DNA of 64,000 bases from Podospora pseudocomata (lineage: Eukaryota; Ascomycota; Sordariomycetes; Sordariales; Podosporaceae): contig NC_085890.1 in assembly GCF_035222375.1 (NCBI RefSeq), positions 372,001-436,000 on the forward strand, given 5' to 3'. Positions 44,788 through 56,147 of the stretch are shown in pieces. How positions within the stretch are numbered: the first letter of the stretch is position 1; each line of letters begins with the position of its first letter. The position numbers and the translations under genes were made by a program. The notes beneath the pieces are model-generated. The model was not told the DNA's origin and did not search any database. It saw only the letters and a program-made list of their open reading frames with translations.

Positions 44788-45417
44788 CTATCTCCGCCTG
44801 ATGGCACTAACAACATCAGCATCCCCCTCCAAATCATCATCCAACCCATCCTCCAAGTCCTCCTCCCCAATATCCATCCTATCCACCTGCTGACTCTGCG
44901 ACTGCGACCCCGACCCCTCCGGCTGGACACTCTGACTCTGACTCTGGCTCCCACTCCCCGCACTTGTCCCCCTATCCTTCCGCGGCCGTCCCCTCTTCCC
45001 CTTGGCCTTCTCCCCCCCTTCCCCACCAGCCTTCTCCTTCTCCCGATCGGCCTTCTCCTTCTCCTCCCTCTCGGCATCCTTCATCCACTGATCCTCGATA
45101 TTGAAATTCTTCCTCGCGGCCTCAATCTCCTTCTTCTTCTCAAACACCTCCTGGATCTTGCCCATGAACCTTGGGTTGCGGCGCATGGCGAACTCAAAGT
45201 CTTCAAACTTGACCTTTTGGCGGCCGGCGTGGTGGGCGGCGCGGGTTGCCTCGAAAGAGACGCCCTGGATGAAGTCGGTGAGGACCTCGTCGAGGAGGCG
45301 GACCGTCTCGTTGAGGGGGAGGCGGGCGTCGCCGTGGGAGTAGAGGAGCTGGGCGAGCTCGTTGTGGCCAAAGTTCATCTTGCCAACATTTTTGCCGGCG
45401 CGGGCGCGGGGTTCCAT
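44788..45417 (-). CDS. TAF13: TFIID subunit 13 (TAF13), histone-fold
   Basis: This single exon encodes 209 aa. TAF13 pairs with TAF11 through histone folds in TFIID and helps regulate TBP loading on promoters. The start 'MEPRARAGKNVGKMNF' and the fold 'ELAQLLYSHGD', 'PLNETVRLLDEVLTDFI', 'KVKFEDFEFAMRRNPRFMGK' occupy about residues 1-90 and match the family in order. A charged coiled segment, a KGKRGRPRKDR stretch resembling an AT-hook or nuclear signal, a Ser/Gln repeat region and an acidic C terminus make this protein longer than the animal protein. The gene is divergent from KSH1 over a 594-bp shared promoter. Confidence 0.93.
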   Translation of the reverse strand: MEPRARAGKNVGKMNFGHNELAQLLYSHGDARLPLNETVRLLDEVLTDFIQGVSFEATRAAHHAGRQKVKFEDFEFAMRRNPRFMGKIQEVFEKKKEIEAARKNFNIEDQWMKDAEREEKEKADREKEKAGGEGGEKAKGKRGRPRKDRGTSAGSGSQSQSQSVQPEGSGSQSQSQQVDRMDIGEEDLEDGLDDDLEGDADVVSAIRRR

Positions 45418-46011
45418 TTTGGGGTTGTTGGGGGGAAGTTGGTCGCGGCTTGCGAGGATGGGTGGGTGGGTGGTGATTATTGGGAAGGTTGGAATGAGTT
45501 GTAGTTCGCGTTGGTGTTGTGAGCTTGTGACGTTGTTGATGGATGGATTTCGAACGCGCGATTGTCTTCTGGTTCAGAATCTTTGTCGACAATCATTGAC
45601 AAGTTTATCCTCTTCGGGCGGTCGATATCAGCGATGGGTTAATCTGAACAGCTTCGTCAAAAGTTACAGCTGTTGATGATGATGGAAGAAGGAAGCATCG
45701 TCCATCAAGGTCCCCGCAAAAAGTCGTCGTGTGGATCGCCCAAACGAACGGTTCCAGAACTTCCAGCCGCACATCCCTGCCAGGGGCTCCGCCTTCGCCC
45801 TATTTAGAAGTAGGTCCGGACAGGTGGCCCGAGCTTGTCAGGACACGACACGGGGGTCACTTTGGCTTCAATTCAGAGGTGATGACATCTTTATTTCTGG
45901 CAGGCAACTCACAGCGTACTTCACACATACCATCTCGCAACACCAAATCACCCCAATACTGTATCACACCATAAAAATCTGAAGACAATCGATAAGAATA
46001 AAACCGACAAA
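45418..46011. promoter_or_regulatory. Divergent region TAF13 / KSH1
   Basis: This is a 594-bp shared upstream region. It has no repeats or elements that I can name with confidence. Confidence 0.4.
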
Positions 46012-46401
46012 ATGGTATATTTCATTCCATGTCTTGTTGCGACATAAGAGTAAAAGCTAATGATGGTGAACAGTCCGCCCTTTTCAACCTCCAGTCACTC
46101 CTCCTTGTAATCCTCCTCCTAATCTGGTACTTTCACCCCTCACTTTCACCGTCCTATAGGATTCTCATACTAACTCACGACAAAGCACATGCGCCCACGT
46201 CCACCAAATCTTCCCCGCCATCCTCGACAGAAACAAGACCGGCCTTATGGGTGTCTTTTGGAAGTCAGCCAGGATCGGTGAGAGACTGAGCCCGTACATG
46301 AGTTTGTGGTGTCTCTTCATGGCTGTGAGTCAAAATCGTGCTCTTTTACAGTTATGGCGTGTGCTAATGAGGAACAGGGCTCCATCTTCCTCAGCTCTTA
46401 A
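46012..46401 (+). CDS. KSH1: Kish (Ksh1) small secretory-pathway membrane protein
   Basis: Four exons (46012-46014, 46074-46126, 46186-46324, 46378-46401) encode 72 aa, exactly the family size. Kish is an essential Golgi-associated protein needed early in the secretory pathway. The spliced product reads [19 protein letters not shown], an N-terminal hydrophobic span, then '[19 protein letters not shown]', '[20 protein letters not shown]' and a second hydrophobic span ending FMAGSIFLSS. The first exon consists of the ATG alone, so the gene is invisible to ORF scanning. Introns are 59, 59 and 53 bp, and all junctions are GT-AG and restore the family sequence. Confidence 0.95.
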
Positions 46402-49400
46402 ACTAGCTTTGATGGGAGGGAATCAGATTGGTGGTTTAGGTATATAATAATTGCCTTTGGTTTGGCGATGTCACGGCGTTGGGTTTTGGTTTCTTCTTAC
46501 ACAACACTTACACCAAGCAGTAATGAGACAGTGGTGGATATGCGGTGGGGAGACCGGTTGTTTGCCTTGCGCAGGCATGATAATGAGGACAAGATCATCA
46601 AAAGAGAAAACTAATTTAAAATTTCTCAACAACCAATTCCCAGACTCTTTCACGTTTATGCCGGCTCTAGGATATTTGTTTCTTGTTTCTTCACGATAGT
46701 TGTGGGTTGGCTTCCTTCAACGGTATGCGTCTTAGGTGGCCTTCTGGAACTGGACAGGACATAACGACAATATCAGATAGGAAAATGAGATGGGCCTCAC
46801 CAACACCGGCCATCTAAACTCATATGATAGAAATGGAGGGTAGTGTACATAAGCGAGGCCTCTCCACCATCTTCCCCAGACCAACGATCGCCAATCCGTT
46901 TTGCTGGCCTTTCCGAGCTTCTCAAAGCAAAAAGCCACATATGTTGTTTGTTTCTTGTGCAGGGACAAAAATTATCTTGTTAGACAGAGCGGTCAATGCC
47001 CGTCAGCCGCTTGGCCACCTTCTCGGGATCCATCCGGAGAATTCTCCCAAAAAGTGGCGGCCAGGAATATGGCCCGTTGAGATTCTCGAAGGAAACACGG
47101 GTAGGAGACCGAGTTTGCGGCCATAGGCTTTGGGGATTTTTTTTCAGATGAAAACTTGAAATCGGCCTAATGATTGGGTCGAGGGACGAGTCCGAGGTTG
47201 TGACTTGGGCCGTGGTGATGTGACGGGTGGTCGGGATGGTAGGTCCACGGGTTGATAGTGAACTGTCTTGCGAGAACTCGGCACCAGGTTGGGAGGTGTG
47301 CTCGGTTCGAAGTATCATGGCAAACATTGGGGGCCGAAGACTGGGAATTGAGCAAACTGCATAAAATTGTTTCTGAACTGCAAAATTCAGGACTCATTTC
47401 TGCATGTGATTGAGCTCGTGGTGCTGGTGGTTAGCATCTCCTACCACCATCTATCTGGCTTGGGTGGCCTCGACATTTGGCCTCAGCCTTGGAAAATCTC
47501 ATCACATCCAGGCCTCTACACCATCATTTTGATATGACCTATCTCTTCACCCAAAGATCCTCGCAGCGTCTTCACCCCTCTCTCCATCCCGTCCTGCCTA
47601 CCAGCAGCAACGCAATGCAGCTTGCGTAGTAGTTTGCTCCTCACCGGTAAGTCACCACCCTTTCACCGAGCAGATATCATCATTCAACCCGCAACCCTAG
47701 ATCATGTAGTCCGCGCACAAACAGTCGCTACCAACACAGCGGTAGCCCGTGAACATAGGAAACCCCGCCCCAACCCCCAGAGCCATGTCGTAGCCACCCT
47801 GCAAGTACCCATCTCGATCACTTTTACCAGAGAAAAGGGAACTTTGAGCTCGATATCAACTTCCTCATGCGACCATCCATCTTGATCACCCCTTCCTTCC
47901 CCGCTCTGGTAAGGTACCTAGTCAACCTTGATAACCCCCCGGGACTATTCAGAGATACCGACTGCTAAACTGCGGTCTCCCGAAAGATAGATACAACCAA
48001 CTACCTTGGCTGCAAGCTCAACTCTGAGCAGACGCAGCGGCTATATGCATCGCAGGAACAAGGAAAAGCAACACGTCCCACTCAGAAACGCCGCAGGCAA
48101 TGCCAAAGCAAGTTACCTACCTATCCCGCGTCAAGAATTTGTCTGGTTTTCTAAACGAGAATACCTGTAGTTGTCGCCCCAGCATTCAGGTCTACCAAAG
48201 GTGAAGAGACGTAGGTAGTAGTGTTGTCTCGTTTCAACTTCCACACCCCATGTATTACACTAGGTAATCCCTTTTCACATCCGGTTCACAGTTCGGTTGC
48301 ATAACAACCTTCCCTAACATGAAACCTTATAGTTCTGCGCGGATGATCTCCCGGCGCGTCTGACCTTGGTCTGACATGAGAACAACGAATAGAAAGAAAA
48401 AAAGTGTCGGTGCCGTTGCGGTGTCCACCGACCCCCCCGACTCCGCCCCCGGCGGCATGTCCGGATTGCGGGGCCGGGGATAGTCATGCGGGGTCCGTAA
48501 ATTCGAGGGCAGAAAAAGAAATGAGAATGGTAAGGTCATGAATATTTGTGCCTCTCCATGGTTATCATATATTTGTGCATGGTTGAACTGTTCCGCAGCC
48601 GTGCACTGATCCCGATGAGGAGGTTTGGGAAAGAGAACCCCAGATGCAAAGATTAGGGCTAAAAGGGTCCGAGGTGTGTGTGTGGATGGGTGGGGGGTGA
48701 GTGGTGGTGGATCGGCCCGGGGGTGGGGAGAAAGGGGGGGGGAGTTTTGACCCTCGCCGAACACTTCACCTCACATGCACAGGTTGAACCCAACAAGCTC
48801 GCCTCAAACTTGACCAAAAAAAAAACATGGTAAAAGCCTGAAGCAAAAATCTGTGCGTAAGCAGCAAACAAGTGTTTCCAGTAAAAGCTGAATGAATGGC
48901 ATAACAGTTGCCGGCTTGGCTTTGTGTGAAGTTGTATTGCAATGTCTTGTGTTGGATTCGAGGTCTGGTTTCCTTTGGTATCAGAATTGGTATGTACTTT
49001 TCTTTCTCCCCAATTCTTGTGTCTAGAACATCCAAGTTCCACCGGATGGGTAGGTGATTGGACTTGTCTAGACGTTTGGCCCCAACCCCGCTCGATCATT
49101 TCTGTGATCAGACACACCCACAGTGGTGTCTTAGGTAGACAGAAGGCATATATTCGATGGCGGGGGGTGTAATTGATCGAACAAATCCAGAAGCAGATCT
49201 ACCTCGGGCCGCATTGTTGGGCTTATTGTCACTTGTAGTAAAAAGCCATCCGGTCCTATCAAATCTTTCAGCCGCCTCGAAAAAAAAAAGCGTTAGCTAT
49301 CATTGCTATTCGGATGGCTATGACTCGTGGTCGATCTCCAACAACTTCTGGCCAGAAGAGAGTTGACACCAAGACAAGAACGTCTTGTTTGATCGGATTC

Positions 49401-52400
49401 CTGTTTTGCCTTGCTTCAGGCTCCATCTTTCTGACAACACACTTCGCATCGTCGCATCCGCAGGAAAGCCCTTGGGGTGTGTGACTTGTAACAAGAATGT
49501 CCACCGACGGTCAGGAAAGACGCAACTTTACACATTAGGGCAAAAAGGTCTGGCTCCAAAAAGGCAGCCCGCATCAAAGTGTGGTGGCACCAGAGAGCTA
49601 GATGCAGCAAGCATCAAGTATAGTGATTTGTTCTTGTTGTTACTTTTTAGTGTGTGTGTGTAGTGACAATGTCGCTGGCCGGTGATGAACGACCGAGCGT
49701 TGCCGCCACTCACCACTGGTCGAGCCTGGGCCTCAGCTTATCGCGTCAGAGGCCGTCTGTTTAGTTTCATGCCGAGCTGCGCTGGAGTTGCATCGCGAGC
49801 TGAGTTGTTGCGCAGCGTGCTTTCTTGGTGAGAAGGCAGATCGTGGATCGTTGCCGGTGGTGGCCAAAAAAGGTTGCATTCTCTTCTTATCACCAGACAA
49901 TCCCGTGACCCGTGTCCGCGCGTGGACGACGATGGCGGTGGTGGGCCTTGGTCATCTGGCTACTGACGATCGCAGCTGGCGCCGTTCTGATGAGGTTCTG
50001 CATGGCCAAATGGGCAATTTGAACATGCAGGTAGGTCCCCCCTGGAGAACACCCCCGGACTCCCAATCTCTCCATCCGTAACCCAAGACCGGTCCGCCGA
50101 ATGATGAAATCGGCAGAACCGGCCTCGTCAAGGCTTGGGAAGATTTGCCAAACTGCGGGTTCGCCATGTGGCCGTGGTTCTGGGATATTTAGGGGGATCC
50201 GCCCACATCTGGCACTCTTGAAGCCCGAAGCTGGGCTATCCCGGCGCTGTGGTATCGAGACCAGGGGGGGGGGAGGGGCGTGTGCAATGTGAGAATTTGA
50301 CCTTCATCATCAGACCACGACCGACCTACCACCAGATGACCAGCCCTCCAGTCTCTGGAAGAGGCCACAAGCGAGGCAACAGAAACAACCTACTTATCGG
50401 GGCCCATCGCGGACAAGAAAGAGAGAACAGATCATCATGTCCATCGAATGGCAGCCAGGAGGTGTAAGGAGGATGGTGAAAGGGGTCTTTTTCTTGGTGG
50501 ATGTCGTTTCTTCTTCACCTTCAGAGGTCCCCGAAGGTGTGCCCCAAAGCGGTTCGAGATTTCAGCTCTGCGGCTGATATCGATTGCTCGATAATATCGA
50601 GTGCTCTGTAGGTCTGGTCTGGTCTAAACAATGGAAAAGACTCATTTGAGCTGACAGCTGCTAATGCAAGAAGCAGCCAAACTAATGCAGCAAAGGGGAA
50701 TTCCAAGCGGGCATTGCCCGTCCCATTCGCGGAAATACACACATCGCACCAAGAAAAGAAAGCACTACCAGGTTTGATCTGATGTCGAAGATGCTGGGGC
50801 CCTTTGAGTTGAAGTGTGGCTGGAAAGCAGCGCGGGATGATCCAGTCGTGCGGATCGCTTGGTGGTGGTTATTGGGGATGCGGCACCATGCTCGATGGAG
50901 AAGGCGGTGTCTCAGATGCCCTGACCTGTGTGTGCTGACCCATCAGCAGGGAGTCAGCACATCAACATCTGCTTTTGGAATTCATCGTGGAACTGCCCTG
51001 CTTTTGTAAATGGATATGGAGGGAAAGCATCACGTGTGTCTTCGGAAACCGCGTGTGGTACGGTCCGGTCACATTTCTCGTCTCTTCCTTTCTTTTTCTC
51101 TTGGGTATCCAAAGATGAGTCAGTCTGGTTGTCTGGCTGCATATCGAGATGCTTTCGCCGCCCGCCTCCTGCAGAAAGAAAGCAAGCAAGACGCAGGAGG
51201 ATGCAGATGGCAGAAATTTTCTTGCCTGTCCATGTTGACGCCCCCAAAAGGCTTCCAAGCTTCTGCGAGATCTGATGGCTCGTCTTTCCAGAACCACAGC
51301 ATGTCTTGCCCTTTTATTATGTCGTTGTCCACGGGCATACCGAACGGCACATGCAATACGAGATTGACCAAAAAGAACGGGCATCGTCCAAGCCAATGGA
51401 TGGCCATCGTGGGTTGAATCGCTCGAAAGACAAAAAAAACAAAAAAAAAACAAAAAAAACAAAAAAAAAAAAAAGACTGTCGATCTCTCTTTGATCGAGC
51501 CACAACCCGCTTGGCTCCGGGGATGGAATGCTTCGCAATGGAAAATCCAGATCATTCCATGTTCCGGTCTTATTATTCAATGGTTAAAAGTATGACTGCA
51601 GCGTTCCATGGTTATTTCCGCACGGTATAAGAAAAAAAGTAAAGATATCAGCGCCAGGCCCGGCGTACCAACCTCACCCGGCAGCGAGGCTGGTGTCATG
51701 TTCGTCTGTGCTGGGCCGTCCACAGTTGGCGCCAGGCTTATGTTACCACCACCCACAAGAGCTGCAAGTTGGCCATCTAGTGGGCCGCTTCGCTCCGAAA
51801 AAGCCTCCGAGTGCCGTGGACGATGCTAATCCCATAGCTTGGCTCCTTGTAGTATGAGATGGGCGAGCAGGGTCGTGGCGGGAGCTATGATGATAGATAG
51901 AGCGCCCAAAGGGCTGGCGCCATGTTTATGAAGCTGCATTGATTCTGGGGAGGATTAATTCGAGACCGGCGCCAATTGCGGCCCGCCCAAGGGCTGTGTA
52001 TGAGAGAGAGTGTGTGCTGCCCTGTGTGATGTGTGACGGGTGATGGGCAGCGGATGGTAGGATTGATGATGGCCGACGGCCCCTTTTGTTCCAAAAATGC
52101 TTGGAGGATGGGGCACTGACCTTACATACCTACCATACCGTCCAAGGTGACAGGTTGATAACACCGGAACAGGCGATTTCGGTGCCCGTGACTTCGACCT
52201 CTGGTCAGCACAGAGGGTACGGCAGAATGTCCCATCCTTGGTTCGTAATCCACCGGCGATAATGATAGTCACTTACAAGAAAACACGGGCCAACGGCAGG
52301 GTTGAAGGTTAATGGACGTAGGGCAGAACCCAAGAAGATGGAAGGAATGAATCGTGAGGCTCGGCCCAGTGACCGTTGGAAAGAAACAGAACCAAACCTT

Positions 52401-54092
52401 GGAGATGTTCCAGAAGACCGACTTCAACGAGCGGGAGGTTGTGAAATAGGTTCCGTAGGTTCCGTTTTTGCTTGCCTCGTTATCGCCGGCCCCATCGTTG
52501 CAGATCTCGACGACCACGCCTTAAAAAAAAATTCAGATCCGGCTCCCGAGGTTGGAGGCTGGTGGTAACCTTGAGGCTGGCATGTCGCTCATTGCTGGAC
52601 CTGACGACACATGTTCCGACTGTGACTGACTCTTCATGATGAAGCATCGCAGGTCGCAAGCCATCGAGGGCGGTGCCTGCTGCCGATGCCCACTGCTGCC
52701 CGCTGCTGCCCATGGGAAATACCATCCGCCTCCTCCTCGGCCGGGAAGGCACACACCAGAGAGTCAACGCCAAGGAACCAGGGGGGCGTGTGATTATCAC
52801 ACCAAAATGTGCTTTGAATGCCAGGATGCAGCTAGCATGCCTGGATACTCCGTTGCGGCACCCTCTGTTTTGGGACAGTGGGAGTGGGCGGTATGGTGTG
52901 TGGGTTCAAGTTCCTCCATTTCTCGTCTTTCCGCAATCCATCCATCCACTCGCTCGCTCCATGCTCCATGCTCCATCTTCGTGTCACTCTTTCACTCACT
53001 GTTTCTCCCTCTCCCTTATTTTTTTGTGATCTTTTTTTTTTTTTGCCATCCCTCCAACAAAAAGGACGCGCTGTCACGCTCACTTTGGCTCGCTTTCTCT
53101 CGCTTTTCCCTCTCTCGTGTACTAATCTCATTAATGTCACGGCCGCTGCTCCCACGGCCCCATCTCACTCACCCGTTTGTTTCCTCTCTCGCTCCTTCTT
53201 CTCATTATATTTATTACTTCTTCCGTCGTCTTCCCCCCTCCACTTGTCTGCCTCTTCCGGCCGCTCGCCATTCACCCCACCAGCTACACCACAGGCACAT
53301 ATAGACAGACATTTCATTGTCGTGGTGCATGCTGTTGCAGCACTGAGAAACCCCGAAACTGATACAACTCCGACACCGCCCAGCAAAGCAGTCTGACCCA
53401 ACACCAACAACCGCCCACCGCCTCACACTCACCTCCTGTGTGGCCCACTGGCTGTGCTGTGCTGTGCTGCGACACCTCGACATAGTAGATTCATAGAGCG
53501 CAAGCTTGCGTGTGGAATTAGAACCGAGTGCAAGGAATATAGAGAAAGGAAGAGAGAACAACCCCTGGATCACGACGAGGTCGAATCGGCTTCTCCCATC
53601 GCTGTCCAGGAAGACCACTTGAGAAACTAGGAAACTTGCAGGTTAGCCGACACTTTTCCCTCCCCCCTTTTGGTTCCGCTTCACCTTCGTACAATCAAGG
53701 ACTTGGACCTGTACACAACCGTATCCCGCTGCTACAGTGCTCCGTCGAGGGTCCTCTCCTGTTCCGACCAACAGCGCGGCCGTGGCTACATTGCTTCATG
53801 CACGCTCCCGATCTCACGAGACCTCGTCTTCCATGGAGACTGTGTTGCCCACTGCTTTGTTTGCCTGCTCTCCACGCTCCCTGCACCTTTTCCCCATTTC
53901 TTTTCCCACTTGATTGCGTCGACGCCGTTGGATTCATGCTGACCCACTCCCAAGTTAATAGATATATAAAAGCTGCGGCCTCTGCCCCACGTTGTCATTG
54001 CTCTTTGAAAAGGGGCTTGATCTGATCGGAATTTTACGACAAATTCACCCAGCCCACAGATACATAAGGTCGTGGCTGTCAACAGTTGGAAA
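46402..54092. other. 7.7-kb gene-free region and SOK1 leader
   Basis: I find no supportable coding gene. Short frames on both strands lack family signatures. Visible structure includes an A-rich tract broken by single C's and a G at 51429-51474 and GC-rich patches near 50040-50280. A strongly CT-rich zone at about 52910-53260 and a CTGTG pentamer run near 53451-53469 may belong to the SOK1 promoter and 5' leader. A gap this long is unusual beside the tightly packed 34-46 kb block and may hold distal control sequences or non-coding transcripts. Confidence 0.5.
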
Positions 54093-56147
54093 ATGGGCGA
54101 ACAACGTGCCGGAGGAGGACTCGAAAGCCACATGCCTACCCATAGGAGAAACGATTCGGCTACGGGCGAGGAGCCCATGCCAGACGCCCCCTCGGAAACC
54201 CGTGCGCCGCCAGCCGAGCCTGAAGTCCAGCCATCACTGAGGGAAGTCCCTCCTGCTCAGGATCTGCCCCGTGGGACACAGGATATCAACGCCAATGGGT
54301 CACTTGCCACACCAGTAGTCGGTCGTCCTTCGCCTGGACTGTCTAGAAACCCGTCCTCCTGCTCAACCAACTCCAACGAGAAGGTCAATGCCGAATATCT
54401 AACCGAAGGCCCCAACCGGAGACCGCCACCCACCCGTCGCTCCTCACCACAACCCACGCGCCCGCTCGAGCCACCAGTAACCAAGAGCACGTTAAGCGAA
54501 CTCGATGTCACCAAGATAATACACAATCCCAAGCTCAGGCATGATATCAACTATGATCCCGAGCTCCATTTCCGCCCCAACTTGGACGGTGAAAAAGGGA
54601 GGAGAAAACAGGAGAAGGCCAATCAGTTTTGGAATGCGCTGCTGGACCAGCTGATTCTGTTTGTGATGGACCGGGAAACCTTCATGAGCAGGTATGCTGA
54701 TGGGAAATGGTGCCTCCCGGCACTCCTCACTGCGGTTCGGGACATCATCGAGACATTGGTACCACAGCGGGATCGGGAACTCCTGAACGAAGGGCTGAAT
54801 GTGGATCTCCTGATGCAGCAGTTCAACCGTGGCGTTGCCGATCTCGAGGCCCTAGCATCGTGGCTATCGGCTGTTTTGAAGCTGCACTGTGCTCCGATGC
54901 GCGACGAATGGGTGGATGAGATGTACCAGGAGCTCAGCAACGGGAACCGGAACAACGATCCAGCCGAGCTTGTAAAGGGTATGAGGAGTTTGCTGAGTGT
55001 CTTGGAGGCCATGAAGTTGGATGTTGCCAACCACCAGATACGATGCCTGCGTCCGGTGTTGATCGAGGACACTGTGCACTTTGAGCAGCGCTTCTTTATG
55101 AAGAAGATCCAGTCCAGAAAGCTCAGCGTATTATCGGCCCGGGAATGGTACAAGGCTGCTCAGAGCAACGCCGAACGGATATATCAGCACTCGCCCATGC
55201 CTCATGCGCAAGCCTTTGGCAACATGTCCGTCTTTTTCGATGCTCTTTCCCGACTCGTCCTTCCTACCACCCGGTCAGAGACCACGCCGTGCACATTTGT
55301 CTTTGATGAAGACCGCCTTCTCAAGCTACGCTCCGACATGTACGACAGCATCTGCTTGGAGATTTGCATGCGCAAGTTCGAGGACTTGGACCGTCTTTCC
55401 AAGATCACTCATCTGTCCACCAGGGTACCATCATATGTCCGCGAGGAAGGGGCTCTGAGCAATCGGTCATCGGGCGAGTTCATCTTTGTGTCTTCTCGGC
55501 CTTCGAGTTTTGTCTTTAGCGACCGGGGATCTACCTTCTCGTCGCCTCGCAACTCGGGTGAGTTGTGCGCTCAACCAAGCATGGACTTTGCCGAGTCCCG
55601 GACCAAGGCTCTTGACCTGTACAACTCGCTTCTTGCGCTTCTTCACACGGCACCCCCCGCCAACACCTCCAGAGAAAAATGGAGAGGTCTTGCCGACTCG
55701 GTTGCCCTCCAGATCTTGCGCTACGTCAATGCGCCACCATCCCTTCCCGGATTCGAGGACCAGATCCGGAATGCCGTGACAAATATCGAGGAGGAACTCT
55801 TCCAGGAGGTTGCAGCGCAGTTCCAGCAACGATTGCTCGCCGAGCTGGCCAAGCGGGTCAACGAGTTCAAGCACATGTCTGCTGTTTCGCTCTTCTCTGT
55901 CGCCACTGGCGGTCGCATCATGGGAGCCAACCGTCCCAGCGAATCATTGCGCGATCGCAACAATGGCTTGTTTGGCGAGAGGGCCCCCCGCGATCCCCGC
56001 GAGGAAGCTGGCATCGACGACATGGCCGTCCGCCTGGCGCATCTTGGTGTTCTTCATTGGAGGGTTTGGGCCCTGCTGGCGTACGAAGACTCGATTGAGG
56101 AAGAGATGATTGATGCCGCTGCTGTCCCAGTTTTTGAGGCAGCGTGA
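54093..56147 (+). CDS. SOK1: SOK1/Tcp11-family protein
   Basis: This single exon encodes 684 aa. In yeast, Sok1 is a dosage suppressor of loss of cAMP-dependent protein kinase, and the family also includes animal TCP11. Residues 1-140 are Pro/Ser/Arg-rich and disordered. The Tcp11 domain follows from 'DVTKIIHNPKLRHDINYDPE' (about 142) to the C terminus, with 'LLDQLILFVMDRETFMSRYA', 'WLSAVLKLHCAPMRDEWVD', 'EDTVHFEQRFFMKKI' and 'GVLHWRVWALLAYED'. A Ser-rich segment about 60 residues long interrupts the domain near 450-510. The ATG at 54093 is used because the upstream in-frame codon at 54072 is GTG. There is no intron in the coding part. Confidence 0.92.
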   Translation: MGEQRAGGGLESHMPTHRRNDSATGEEPMPDAPSETRAPPAEPEVQPSLREVPPAQDLPRGTQDINANGSLATPVVGRPSPGLSRNPSSCSTNSNEKVNAEYLTEGPNRRPPPTRRSSPQPTRPLEPPVTKSTLSELDVTKIIHNPKLRHDINYDPELHFRPNLDGEKGRRKQEKANQFWNALLDQLILFVMDRETFMSRYADGKWCLPALLTAVRDIIETLVPQRDRELLNEGLNVDLLMQQFNRGVADLEALASWLSAVLKLHCAPMRDEWVDEMYQELSNGNRNNDPAELVKGMRSLLSVLEAMKLDVANHQIRCLRPVLIEDTVHFEQRFFMKKIQSRKLSVLSAREWYKAAQSNAERIYQHSPMPHAQAFGNMSVFFDALSRLVLPTTRSETTPCTFVFDEDRLLKLRSDMYDSICLEICMRKFEDLDRLSKITHLSTRVPSYVREEGALSNRSSGEFIFVSSRPSSFVFSDRGSTFSSPRNSGELCAQPSMDFAESRTKALDLYNSLLALLHTAPPANTSREKWRGLADSVALQILRYVNAPPSLPGFEDQIRNAVTNIEEELFQEVAAQFQQRLLAELAKRVNEFKHMSAVSLFSVATGGRIMGANRPSESLRDRNNGLFGERAPRDPREEAGIDDMAVRLAHLGVLHWRVWALLAYEDSIEEEMIDAAAVPVFEAA

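Noticed and set aside
46980-47327. 115-codon minus-strand frame downstream of KSH1
   Set aside because: It has no recognisable family, and no start or splice context. The end reads plausibly as protein but the evidence is too thin.
51429-51474. A-rich tract as a possible poly(A) end of a retroposed element
   Set aside because: It has no upstream coding sequence, no target duplication and regular interrupting C's. It is better described as a simple repeat.
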